From NCBI RefSeq assembly GCF_036688685.1, contig NZ_JAQQPS010000004.1, positions 124,001 to 188,000 on the forward strand: DNA of 64,000 nt, in the 5' to 3' direction. A program made the position numbers and the translations under genes. Shown here piece by piece: positions 54,156-62,600 of this stretch; the stretch's first letter is position 1, and every line of letters begins with the position of its first letter. The notes under the pieces were generated by a model, which searched no databases, was not told the origin of the DNA, and saw only the letters and a list, made by a program, of their open reading frames with translations. This DNA comes from JALYUM01 sp036688685. GTDB lineage: Bacteria; Pseudomonadota; Gammaproteobacteria; Burkholderiales; Burkholderiaceae_D.

Positions 54156-55877
54156 ATGCGGCTTGATGAATTTAATGTCCGGACACGCCTTGCATTCGGC
54201 TTCGGCATTGTACTATTAATTCTGATGATTATATCGTTTATGAGTATAACCAAGCTCGCCTCTTTGAATGATGCATTGACGGTTACCGTAGATTTCAATG
54301 CTCAGGAATCGAACATTATTTCTCAAGCATTAGGTGAGGCGCAAAAGGCGTCAGCCGCCATGAGAAATCTTATTGTTTTGAGCGATGCCCCACGAATGAA
54401 GGTTCAGAAGGAGATATTTGACAATAGTTTGATCGCATACGAAAAATATGCAGATGAGCTCGATAAACTATTTATGAGGGATCCGAATACCAGTCAAGAA
54501 GAAAAAAAATACCTGGTCAAATCTGCTGAAACAAAAAATGCCGCCATGCCATTAACTAAAAAGGCAGCCGAACTGGGATTGGCGAACGATCCGGGCGCGC
54601 CAGACGTATTGATGAATGAGACCGGTCCTGCGTTGGATAAATGGACAAATACACTCGCCGATTTCAGGGATTATGAAATAAAAACAAGCAATGTGACCGC
54701 CGGCGAAGCTCACAAGCAATACGAGCGAGACAGAAAGATAATCATCGCAATCTCCATTCTCGGCGTTTTGATGGCAGTTGCCGCCGGCTTCGCGATCACC
54801 AGCAGCGTTTTGAAACAACTGGGCGGCGAGCCAGCGTATGCGATGTCTGTCGCTAAAGATATTGCAAGCGGAAACCTGGATAATCACATCCTGGTTCAAG
54901 CGGGAGATACGACTAGTTTAATGTCTTCCATAAAGATAATGCGCGACCAGCTGGCAGAAATAGTGGGTCGGGTCAGGAGTGGCACTGAGACGATTGCGAC
55001 TGCATCCAACCAGATTGCGGCCGGAAATCTGGACCTGTCTTCCCGCACGGAAGAGCAAGCCAGTTCGCTGGAAGAAACCGCCTCATCAATGGAAGAAATT
55101 ACCAGTACGGTCAAGCAAAATGCAGACAATGCACGCCAGGCGAATCAGCTCGCTGTGTCGGCCTCGGAAGTGGCTGTAAAGGGTGGTGTGGTGGTGGCAC
55201 AGGTTGTCGAGACGATGGCGTCGATTAACGAATCGTCCAGGAAAATTGTCGATATTATCGGCGTGATTGACAGCATTGCATTTCAGACCAATATCCTGGC
55301 GCTGAACGCTGCGGTAGAAGCGGCTCGCGCCGGCGAACAGGGTCGCGGCTTCGCGGTCGTTGCGACAGAAGTTCGTAACCTGGCACATCGTTCTGCGGCA
55401 GCCGCCAAAGAAATCAAGGGACTGATCGACGATTCCGTCAGCAAGGTCAACGCCGGCGGCAAGCTGGTAGACGATGCAGGCGTCACGATGGCCGATATTG
55501 TGCAGTCCATTACACGCGTGACCGATATCGTGAGTGAAATCGCCTCGGCAAGTATTGAACAAACCATCGGAATTGAGCAAATCAATTCGGCAATTTCGCA
55601 AATGGATGAAGTTACCCAGCAGAATGCTGCGCTGGTTGAAGAATCGGCGGCCGCCGCGGGCGCAATGCAAGAGCAGGCAGCGGAATTGTCCCGGATAGTC
55701 AGTGTGTTTAAAGTTGGTCAAGCCACCGTAACGAAAGCCAGTTCCACGCCGCTTGCGGTTGCACGCGTGAAAAAATCACCGGCGAGCACGCTTCGCGTCA
55801 GCGCCAATCAAGTCGCTGTTGCAAGACAGGAGCCGAAAGTTACCAAAGGCAGTGCGGATGAATGGGAGCAGTTTTAA
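54156..55877 (+). CDS. methyl-accepting chemotaxis protein
   Basis: 573 aa. Membrane helix 1 (about 10-30), a four-helix-bundle periplasmic sensor (31-192), helix 2 (about 193-215), a HAMP region with the LGGEP motif common in betaproteobacteria, and the cytoplasmic signalling hairpin with the conserved tip (IAFQTNILALNAAVEAARAG). The C-terminus ends EWEQF, a CheR/CheB-docking pentapeptide of the xWxxF type. The first 300 codons are AT-rich, the signalling half is closer to the genome norm. It is convergent with the KefC gene, 5 bp apart. Confidence 0.95.
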   Translation: MRLDEFNVRTRLAFGFGIVLLILMIISFMSITKLASLNDALTVTVDFNAQESNIISQALGEAQKASAAMRNLIVLSDAPRMKVQKEIFDNSLIAYEKYADELDKLFMRDPNTSQEEKKYLVKSAETKNAAMPLTKKAAELGLANDPGAPDVLMNETGPALDKWTNTLADFRDYEIKTSNVTAGEAHKQYERDRKIIIAISILGVLMAVAAGFAITSSVLKQLGGEPAYAMSVAKDIASGNLDNHILVQAGDTTSLMSSIKIMRDQLAEIVGRVRSGTETIATASNQIAAGNLDLSSRTEEQASSLEETASSMEEITSTVKQNADNARQANQLAVSASEVAVKGGVVVAQVVETMASINESSRKIVDIIGVIDSIAFQTNILALNAAVEAARAGEQGRGFAVVATEVRNLAHRSAAAAKEIKGLIDDSVSKVNAGGKLVDDAGVTMADIVQSITRVTDIVSEIASASIEQTIGIEQINSAISQMDEVTQQNAALVEESAAAAGAMQEQAAELSRIVSVFKVGQATVTKASSTPLAVARVKKSPASTLRVSANQVAVARQEPKVTKGSADEWEQF

Positions 55878-55882
55878 CGTCA

Positions 55883-57685
55883 TTAATCCCAGCCGCGATC
55901 ATCCTTTTCCTGCTCCGCCTTCACGTCGCGCGCGAACATTTCGTTCAGTTCCTCCCGCGCACGCTTGGCCATCGATTCGTATTGCTCTTGGTCCTGGTAG
56001 ACAGGATACACGGCGTCGACGCTGGCCAGATTGTGCTGGCGGAATTTCAACGTGGCCTGGCGTGCGCGGTATGGGCCGTAACCAAGTTGCTCGAGCGCGC
56101 GCCGGCCCAGCATCAGCGCCGACTCGAACGTTTCGCGCTCGATGATGGTCACGCCGCGGTCCTGCAGGCGAAACAGGTGGGTGACGTTGCGCGCGCGGGC
56201 CAGGATTGGCAGGTCGGGATAGGCTTCGCGCACGGCGTCGACCAGCGCGATGCTGTCTTCGATGTCATCGATGGCCACCACCAGCGCCCGTGCCTTGGCG
56301 GCGCCGGCCGCATGCAGCAGGTCGATGCGGGTGGCGTCACCATAAAACACCTGGAAGCCAAAGCGACGCAGCGTTTCGATCTGGTCGGGATCGTGATCGA
56401 GCACCGTCAGCTTGACCTGGTTGGCGCGCAGCAGGCGCCCGACGATCTGGCCGAAGCGGCCGAAGCCGGCGATGATCACGTGGCCGTCTTTGGCCTCGAT
56501 ATCGTCGGCCGGGCGCTGGCCCAGATTGCGGAAGCGCGGTGCAATCACGCGGTCGTGCAGGATCAGCAGGAGCGGCGTTGCCATCATCGACAACGCCACC
56601 ACAACCACCAGGATCGCCGCCACATTCTCCGAATACACCCTGGCGGTAGCGGCCGCACCGAACACGACGAACGCGAATTCGCCGCCCTGCGACAGGATGA
56701 AGGCGAACAGCGCCTGCTGCTCGCGCGGGATGCCGAACGCTTTTGCGAGAAAATACAGCACCCCGATCTTGATCAGCAGGAAGCCGGCTACCAGGCCGAG
56801 GATCAGCAGCGGCTGGGCCAGGAAGACGCCGAAGTCGACCGACATGCCCACCGCAATAAAGAATAAACCCAGCAACAGGCCCTTGAATGGCTCGATGTCG
56901 GTTTCCAGCGCGTGCCGGTATTCGGAGTCGGCCAGCAGCACGCCGGCCATGAAGGCGCCCAGCGCCATCGACATGCCGACCCACTGCATCAACAGCGCAA
57001 TCGAGATCACCAGCAGCAGCGCGAATGCGGTAAAAATTTCGCGCAGTTCGGTCTTGGCGATGATGCGCAGGATCGGTGTGATCAGGTAGCGTCCGGCGAC
57101 CACCAGTGCGGCCAGCACAGCGGCCACTTTCAGCGCGCCCAGCCAGCCATGGCCGCTGCCTTCATGGACCGCGATGCCCAGCACGGGCACCAGCGCGATC
57201 ATCGGAATGGCGGCGATATCCTGGAACAACAGGATGGCAAAGCCGGCCTGGCCGGTGGGGGTGGACATGACGTTGCGCTCTTCCAGCGTGGTCAGCGCAA
57301 TCGCCGTCGACGACAGCGACAGGCCGAGCGAGGCGATCAGCGCCACTTTCCACTCGACGCCGAAACCGATGGCAACCGCGCACAGCAACGCGGCCACGCC
57401 CAGCACCTGGGCCGAACCCCAGCCGAAGATGGGGCGGCGCAGTTCCAGCAGTTTTTTCGGCTCCAGTTCGAGGCCGATCACGAACAGCAGCAGCACCACG
57501 CCGAACTCGGAGAAATGCAGGATCACGTCGACTTCACTGATCAGGCCAAGACCCCAGGGGCCGATGGCGATTCCCGCCAGCAGGTAGCCGAGCACGGCGC
57601 CCAGACCCAGGCGTTTCGCGATCGGGACCGCGACCACGGCGGCGGCCAGGTAAATCAGGGCATTCGATAACAGGCCGTGTTCCAT
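55883..57685 (-). CDS. kefC: KefC-type glutathione-gated K+/H+ antiporter (CPA2)
   Basis: 600 aa. About 12 membrane helices (1-380) of the CPA2 family, then a Rossmann RCK/TrkA-N domain with GFGRFG in VIIAGFGRFGQIVGRLL and a C-terminal tail. Kef systems expel K+ to acidify the cytoplasm and protect against electrophiles. The ATG shares a base with the stop of the KefF-like gene (TGATG), as expected for a Kef pair. Confidence 0.92.
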   Translation of the reverse strand: MEHGLLSNALIYLAAAVVAVPIAKRLGLGAVLGYLLAGIAIGPWGLGLISEVDVILHFSEFGVVLLLFVIGLELEPKKLLELRRPIFGWGSAQVLGVAALLCAVAIGFGVEWKVALIASLGLSLSSTAIALTTLEERNVMSTPTGQAGFAILLFQDIAAIPMIALVPVLGIAVHEGSGHGWLGALKVAAVLAALVVAGRYLITPILRIIAKTELREIFTAFALLLVISIALLMQWVGMSMALGAFMAGVLLADSEYRHALETDIEPFKGLLLGLFFIAVGMSVDFGVFLAQPLLILGLVAGFLLIKIGVLYFLAKAFGIPREQQALFAFILSQGGEFAFVVFGAAATARVYSENVAAILVVVVALSMMATPLLLILHDRVIAPRFRNLGQRPADDIEAKDGHVIIAGFGRFGQIVGRLLRANQVKLTVLDHDPDQIETLRRFGFQVFYGDATRIDLLHAAGAAKARALVVAIDDIEDSIALVDAVREAYPDLPILARARNVTHLFRLQDRGVTIIERETFESALMLGRRALEQLGYGPYRARQATLKFRQHNLASVDAVYPVYQDQEQYESMAKRAREELNEMFARDVKAEQEKDDRGWD

Positions 57686-58221
57686 CAGCTGGGTTCTTTC
57701 GACAGACGTTCAATGAACAGGCGCACGTGCGCAGCAAGCTGCGCTTCGCTGGCGTGGTGGGCGCCGTGCAGCACCAGCGGGTCTTGCCAGCGCATGCCGC
57801 ACAGGCGCGCGGTCTGCGCAAGCGGCGTCAAAAACGCCGCAAACGGGTGGCCGTGCACGCCTTCCTCGCTGTAGGAATCCGCCGTGCCGCCGGTGCTGAC
57901 GGCCAGCAGGCAGGCCTTGTCCTTCAAACCGGTGGCGCCGTCGCCGTAGGCCCAGCCGGCCTCGAACACCACGTCGATCCATTCCTTCAGCAGCGACGGC
58001 ATGGCATACCAGCGGATCGGGTGCAGCAGGACGAGCATGTCGGCGTCGGCGATCAGCGCCTGTTCGCGCGCGACATCGATATAGAAATCGGGGTAGGTCG
58101 CATACAGGTCGTGCACCACCACACCCGGCGTGGCGCGGGCGGCATCGGCCAGCTGGCGGTTCACGCGCGAGCGCTGCGGGTCGGCGTGGGCGTAGATGAC
58201 GAGCACCCTGGTCGCGCTCAA
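57685..58221 (-). CDS. kefF: KefF-like NAD(P)H-quinone oxidoreductase
   Basis: 178 aa flavodoxin-like fold. VLVIYAHADPQRSRVNRQL binds the FMN phosphate and LHPIRWYAMPSLLKEWID the flavin ring, both standard for the KefF/MdaB group. It is the activating subunit of KefC. Start taken as TTG at 58221 because it overlaps the DUF2288 stop (TTGA) and gives the usual N-terminus; no ATG is available. Confidence 0.9.
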   Translation of the reverse strand: MSATRVLVIYAHADPQRSRVNRQLADAARATPGVVVHDLYATYPDFYIDVAREQALIADADMLVLLHPIRWYAMPSLLKEWIDVVFEAGWAYGDGATGLKDKACLLAVSTGGTADSYSEEGVHGHPFAAFLTPLAQTARLCGMRWQDPLVLHGAHHASEAQLAAHVRLFIERLSKEPS

Positions 58222-58538
58222 TGCAGTGACGTTTTCTCTGGCTGCACCAGCACGAACGGGTGGACGACGGCACTCCACAGGAAGGCTTCCGATTCGGTCC
58301 AGGTCTGCGCCTGCAGGTCGCTGGCCTTGGCCACCAGGCCGGCCGCCATCCAGCTGGCGATGCTGGCCTTGTCGTCGTGCGAAATACGCACTGCCACGTC
58401 GATCAGGTCGAGCTCGGCGCTGACGAAAATGACGTTGCCCTGCGCGAAATGGCGCACCAGTTCGGACCAGGCGATGCGCGCCGTTTCGCGGTTGATCTTG
58501 TCGTGCAGTTCGGTGTCTTTGTCTGGATTGGTTTGCAT
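58218..58538 (-). CDS. DUF2288 protein
   Basis: 106 aa, cytoplasmic, acidic. Sequence (ETARIAWSELVRHFAQGNVIFV then DLIDVAVRISHDD) fits the small DUF2288 family of unknown function. It precedes kefF with a TTGA overlap, so a role in the Kef response is suggested only by position. Confidence 0.82.
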   Translation of the reverse strand: MQTNPDKDTELHDKINRETARIAWSELVRHFAQGNVIFVSAELDLIDVAVRISHDDKASIASWMAAGLVAKASDLQAQTWTESEAFLWSAVVHPFVLVQPEKTSLH

Positions 58539-58552
58539 GGCGATGAAAAAAA

Positions 58553-59263
58553 TTAAAGGGTTTCGACGAGCGGCTCGGGCGCGCCCGACCATGTTAAGCG
58601 ATATGCATGCGCTTTGCGGACATTGCCCACCAGGGCCGGCCGGAAGCAGGCCAGGTTGGTGCCGCCGGCTTTGCGCACGCTGGGGAAAATCACCCCCATC
58701 GAGCCGGCGTCGAGCAGCGTATTGGCCAGTTGTTGCGAAGCGATATAGCTGGCCGGGTCGAGGCAGGCTTGATACGCGGCGTCGCCGCGCACGTCGTGGA
58801 ACGCTGCGCCGAAATCGGCCAGCAGCGACTGGTACGTGACGCTGTCGTCGAAGCGATTGATTTCCTGGTACTCGACGGTTTTGTGGAACACGATTTCGGC
58901 CAGCGCGGTGGGCGCATCGAATGCGCAGTACCACGCGCCCCGGTCGCCGTCGTTAAAACGGCTGCCCTCGGGGCGGGCGTAGGTAAAGGCGGCGTTGATG
59001 ATGCGGAAGTTGGACACGCCGAACACCAGCTCATCGACGCCGATGCCGGGCAACAGGCCATATTCGCCGCGCAGGCGTTCATTGGTGGCATTGTCGAGGT
59101 CGAACAGGTCGCGCAGCATGGCCTCATTGTCGGCCAGGGGTGCCAGCACCGAGTCTTCCAGGTCGGCGAAGCGGGACGGGATCAGGCGCACGGTGTCGAG
59201 CTGGCGCAGTGGCGTCAGCGGCGGGGTCAGCAAAGTCCTGGGCGCTTTTGCACTGCCGCCCAT
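58553..59263 (-). CDS. RES-domain toxin (NAD+-consuming type)
   Basis: 236 aa. The family's three conserved residues are present: Arg102 (GSRFND), Glu123 (ALAEIVFHK) and Ser195 (VIFPSVR). RES toxins such as MbcT degrade NAD+ and stop growth. It is longer than typical RES toxins (about 150-190 aa) because of an extra N-terminal segment of some 70 residues. Its ATG follows the antitoxin stop with no gap, the usual order in RES-Xre modules. Confidence 0.9.
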   Translation of the reverse strand: MGGSAKAPRTLLTPPLTPLRQLDTVRLIPSRFADLEDSVLAPLADNEAMLRDLFDLDNATNERLRGEYGLLPGIGVDELVFGVSNFRIINAAFTYARPEGSRFNDGDRGAWYCAFDAPTALAEIVFHKTVEYQEINRFDDSVTYQSLLADFGAAFHDVRGDAAYQACLDPASYIASQQLANTLLDAGSMGVIFPSVRKAGGTNLACFRPALVGNVRKAHAYRLTWSGAPEPLVETL

Positions 59264-59701
59264 TTACAGCCCGCCGCGGCGCGCGTCGAGCAGCTTGCGC
59301 ACGCTCTGCATGGCCAACAGACCGCCGCCAAGCATGTGCGCCAGCGGCGTGCGGCCATTGAAGATGGCGTTCGAATTGGGCAGCATGACCCATTCGTCAG
59401 CCAGCTTGTCGCCGTACAGGATGTGCAGCGCCTTATAAATGCCGAGCAGGTAGGAGATGCGCGTGATGCGGTCCACCTCCAGCACCCGCGTGGGCTGCTT
59501 CTTCCATTCGTACCAGGAAGACGACGACAAGCCGCCCAGCAGTTCGCGGGCGTCGTCGTCGCGCAGTTTCCAGGCGGCGGCCAGTTTGAAAAAACCCAGC
59601 AGCGCCGAGTGCGACAGGCGCTCGCGCTCGGCCTTGGCATTCAGGTCGACCAGCAGCGCCGGTTCGAAACGGCTTTTGGGGTAAGCGAAAGCAAGTTGCA
59701 T
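59264..59701 (-). CDS. Xre/MbcA/ParS-type antitoxin (DUF2384 C-terminus)
   Basis: 145 aa from the ATG at 59701 (GGAG upstream; the longer frame is not used). N-terminal helical DNA-binding part and a C-terminal toxin-binding DUF2384 domain (RISYLLGIYKALHILYG then NAIFNGRTPLAHMLGGG). It should neutralise the RES toxin encoded directly after it and repress its own promoter through the operator at 59710-59741. Confidence 0.9.
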   Translation of the reverse strand: MQLAFAYPKSRFEPALLVDLNAKAERERLSHSALLGFFKLAAAWKLRDDDARELLGGLSSSSWYEWKKQPTRVLEVDRITRISYLLGIYKALHILYGDKLADEWVMLPNSNAIFNGRTPLAHMLGGGLLAMQSVRKLLDARRGGL

Positions 59702-59709
59702 GATTTTCT

Positions 59710-59741
59710 CCGGTTCTGGATTCTTTATACTCCAAAACCGG
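59710..59741. promoter_or_regulatory. inverted-repeat operator of the RES-Xre module
   Basis: Arms CCGGTTCTGGA and TCCAAAACCGG (11 bp, one mismatch) around a 10-bp spacer that reads GTATAAAGAA on the minus strand, containing a -10-like TATAAA. It starts nine bases upstream of the antitoxin ATG. Strong candidate for antitoxin autoregulation. Confidence 0.8.
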
Positions 59742-59773
59742 AAAGAAGGCAAGGCATGCCGGTCGTGCGCGGC

Positions 59774-61471
59774 TCAAGCCGGCTCGGCGTGCTCCACCAG
59801 CAATTGCACCTTGGTGACGCCGTTGTACTCATTCGCGTCGAGCCGGAACGCCACCCGCGCCCGCTCGCCCATGGCGTCGGTGTGCCCGAACCAGATCGCG
59901 TCGTAGCGCTTGCCGTTCTTTTCCAGCAGCAGCTTGAGATGCCGATCCTTCAAAATGCGCTGGCTGACCACCCGGAATTCGTCGCAGAACACGGGCGGCG
60001 CGAACCCTTGCCCCCAGACCTGGCCGGCCATCAGCTCGATAAAATCGTTGGTGTAGTAGGCGTCTTCCAGCGGGCCGTCGGTTTCCACGATGCGCTCCAG
60101 TTGCGCCTCGGTCAGCCACGCTTTGCCAACCGCCTCGAAGGCGGCCGCAAAGCTGTCGAACGCCTCGGCGCGCATGGTCAGGCCGGCTGCCATCGCGTGG
60201 CCGCCGAACTTGTCGATCAGGCCCGGCACCTGTTTCGACACCAGGTCGAGCGCGTCGCGCAGGTGAAAGCCCGGAATCGAGCGGCCCGAACCCTTGATCC
60301 AGCCATCCTGGCCCGGCGCGAACGTGATCGTCGGCCGGAAGAATTTTTCTTTCAGGCGCGAGGCGACGATGCCGATCACGCCCTGGTGCCAGCCGGCGTC
60401 GAACACGGCAATTGTGCTGCTGGCGGTCGGCTGGAAATCGTCCAGGTGCAGCAGGGCGGTGTCCTGCATCTCCGCCTCGATCTCGCGCCGCTTCAGATTG
60501 ATCTCGTTGAGCTGCTGGGCAATGGCCCAGGCGCGCCCTTCGTCGTCGGTAACCAGGCATTCGATCCCCAGCGACATGTCGTCCAGCCGTCCGGCGGCGT
60601 TCAGGCGCGGGCCGAGTGCAAAGCCCAGGTCGAACGGTGACGCCGTACGCGACTCGCGTCCGGCCACCCGGAACAGGGCGGCCACGCCCGGGTGCATGCG
60701 GCCAGCGCGCATGCGCTTGATGCCCTGTGCAACCAGGATGCGGTTATTGGCGTCGAGTTTCACGACGTCGGCGACCGTTCCCAGCGCCACCAGGTCGAGC
60801 AAATGATCGAGTTTCGGCTGGGTGGCCGCATCGAACACGCCGCGTCGGCGCAATTCGGCGCGTAGGGCCAGCAGCACATAGAACACCACGCCGACCCCGG
60901 CCAGGTGTTTACTTGGAAAACCGCATTCGGGCTGGTTCGGGTTGACGATCACGCGCGCCGCCGGCAGGGTGGCGGCCGGCAAGTGATGGTCGGTGATGAC
61001 GACGTCGATGCCACGCCGGTTCGCCTCCGCCACGCCGTCGATGCTGGCGATGCCATTGTCGACCGTGATGATGATGTCGGGGTTCTTCTCGCGCGCGGTC
61101 AGTTCGACGATCTCGGGCGTGAGGCCATAGCCATACTCAAAACGGTTCGGCACAATGAAGTCGACCTGCGCCCCCATTGCGCGCAGGCCGCGCAGGGCCA
61201 CGGCGCAGGCGGTGGCGCCGTCGCAGTCGTAGTCGGCGACGATGGTCATCTTCTTGTGGGCGGCAATCGCGTCGGCCAGATACACGGCGGCCTGGTCGAT
61301 GTGGCGCAGGCCGGCCGGGGCGATCAGCGCTGACAGCTCGGAAGACAATTCACGCACGTCGAGCAGGCCGCGCGAGGCGAAGACGCGCGCCAGCACGGGG
61401 TGCACGCCGCCTTGGCGCAGCATCTCGGTGGTGCGGACGGAACAGGGGCGAATACTGATACGGGTTTTCAA
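59774..61471 (-). CDS. recJ: single-stranded-DNA exonuclease RecJ
   Basis: 565 aa. DHH-superfamily motifs: DYDCDG at 80-85 and TDHH at 160-163, with the DHHA1 domain (GGHAMAAGLT) and the OB domain after it. RecJ degrades single-stranded DNA 5' to 3' in recombination and repair. The start is a TTG that overlaps the stop of the preceding gene (TTGA), giving the normal N-terminus; no ATG is near. Confidence 0.95.
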   Translation of the reverse strand: MKTRISIRPCSVRTTEMLRQGGVHPVLARVFASRGLLDVRELSSELSALIAPAGLRHIDQAAVYLADAIAAHKKMTIVADYDCDGATACAVALRGLRAMGAQVDFIVPNRFEYGYGLTPEIVELTAREKNPDIIITVDNGIASIDGVAEANRRGIDVVITDHHLPAATLPAARVIVNPNQPECGFPSKHLAGVGVVFYVLLALRAELRRRGVFDAATQPKLDHLLDLVALGTVADVVKLDANNRILVAQGIKRMRAGRMHPGVAALFRVAGRESRTASPFDLGFALGPRLNAAGRLDDMSLGIECLVTDDEGRAWAIAQQLNEINLKRREIEAEMQDTALLHLDDFQPTASSTIAVFDAGWHQGVIGIVASRLKEKFFRPTITFAPGQDGWIKGSGRSIPGFHLRDALDLVSKQVPGLIDKFGGHAMAAGLTMRAEAFDSFAAAFEAVGKAWLTEAQLERIVETDGPLEDAYYTNDFIELMAGQVWGQGFAPPVFCDEFRVVSQRILKDRHLKLLLEKNGKRYDAIWFGHTDAMGERARVAFRLDANEYNGVTKVQLLVEHAEPA

Positions 61472-62472
61472 ATGAGGCTGTCCAGGGTGATGCGGCGCCA
61501 GAATTTACGTTGCGCCATGGGGGTGGTGGTGAGGTCAAACAGGGCGGTCCGGCGCGACAGGACCAGGCGTACCGATTTGACCTTGGCGGCCGCCAGAAGT
61601 GCCAGGGTGGGCGCGAACAGCGTGTTTTCAAGCTGGTGCATGGCGTCCAGCCAGCTGGACCATTCGCCGGCCAGGCCCGGGCCGGTGAGGGCGCCGCACA
61701 CCAGCAGGGCGTTGTCGTCGCCGGCGAGGATGGCGCCCGGATCGGTCAAGACCTGCTGCGCCATCGCCTGCAGCCAGCCCGGCACGCCGCATACCGTCAT
61801 GGCTTTATTTGCCTGCGCACTGCCGCCGCCCCACGGCCAGATGGCGTTCACTGGCGCCAGCCCACGCTGCGCACGCGCCGTGTTGACCGGATGCTCGAAC
61901 CACAGCATTTGCACTTCGTTCTGCAGGCGCCGGAACGCGCGCGCCTCGGCGCCGGCCGGCATCGCGTCGCCCAGGTTCATGCCCAGCACGGCGTCCGGCG
62001 ACGAGGTGTCCAACTGATCCCAGCCGGCCGCACGCAGGAACCAGGTCTGTGCGTCGCCGTACAGGAGCGTGTGGCCGAGTTCCGTGAACAATGGCAGGGC
62101 GCAGTCGAACAGAGTACGGGCGTCAATGTCCTGCAATTGCAGCTTGCGCAAGTCGTGCAGCGCCAGGTGGCTGCGCGCGATTTCGATGTGGGCCGGATGC
62201 AGGATCAGCCAGCCACCGGCCGACGCATCGAGCCCGAAGCCGCGCATGGCGGCGGCCGCGAACGCCGCATGGGCGTTCGACAGCGCCAGTTCGCGCGCCA
62301 GCCACAGCTCGTGCGGGAGCGCGCGCGCATCGTCGTCGAAGGTGGTGCTGGCATGGGTGGCCGGGCGCGACAGCAGCGCCGCCAGCGCCGGCGCCTGCAG
62401 GGCGCGCACCAGGTCGGCGGCAAGTTCGGGAGGCGGGAGAGCAAACGGTAAAACGAGCGTCAATTGATTCAT
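61468..62472 (-). CDS. RpfE-like conserved protein upstream of recJ
   Basis: 334 aa from the ATG at 62472. Proteins of this type sit beside recJ in many beta- and gammaproteobacteria, including rpfE in Xanthomonas; they carry a WPWGGG motif (NAIWPWGGGS here). They are sometimes annotated as phosphoglycerate-mutase-related regulators, but no activity is established. Cytoplasmic. Coupled to recJ by TTGA overlap; divergent from lolC. Confidence 0.8.
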   Translation of the reverse strand: MNQLTLVLPFALPPPELAADLVRALQAPALAALLSRPATHASTTFDDDARALPHELWLARELALSNAHAAFAAAAMRGFGLDASAGGWLILHPAHIEIARSHLALHDLRKLQLQDIDARTLFDCALPLFTELGHTLLYGDAQTWFLRAAGWDQLDTSSPDAVLGMNLGDAMPAGAEARAFRRLQNEVQMLWFEHPVNTARAQRGLAPVNAIWPWGGGSAQANKAMTVCGVPGWLQAMAQQVLTDPGAILAGDDNALLVCGALTGPGLAGEWSSWLDAMHQLENTLFAPTLALLAAAKVKSVRLVLSRRTALFDLTTTPMAQRKFWRRITLDSLI

Positions 62473-62600
62473 GCCGCCATTGTAAGTGAAATGGCACACC
62501 GTCCTGTTCATTCTATTCTGGCAACACTGTCAAGGTCGAGCGTTGTGTGGCACACTGCGGGGTCAGATTTTCTTCGCTTATTTTTTTGTTCCTGGAGCCC

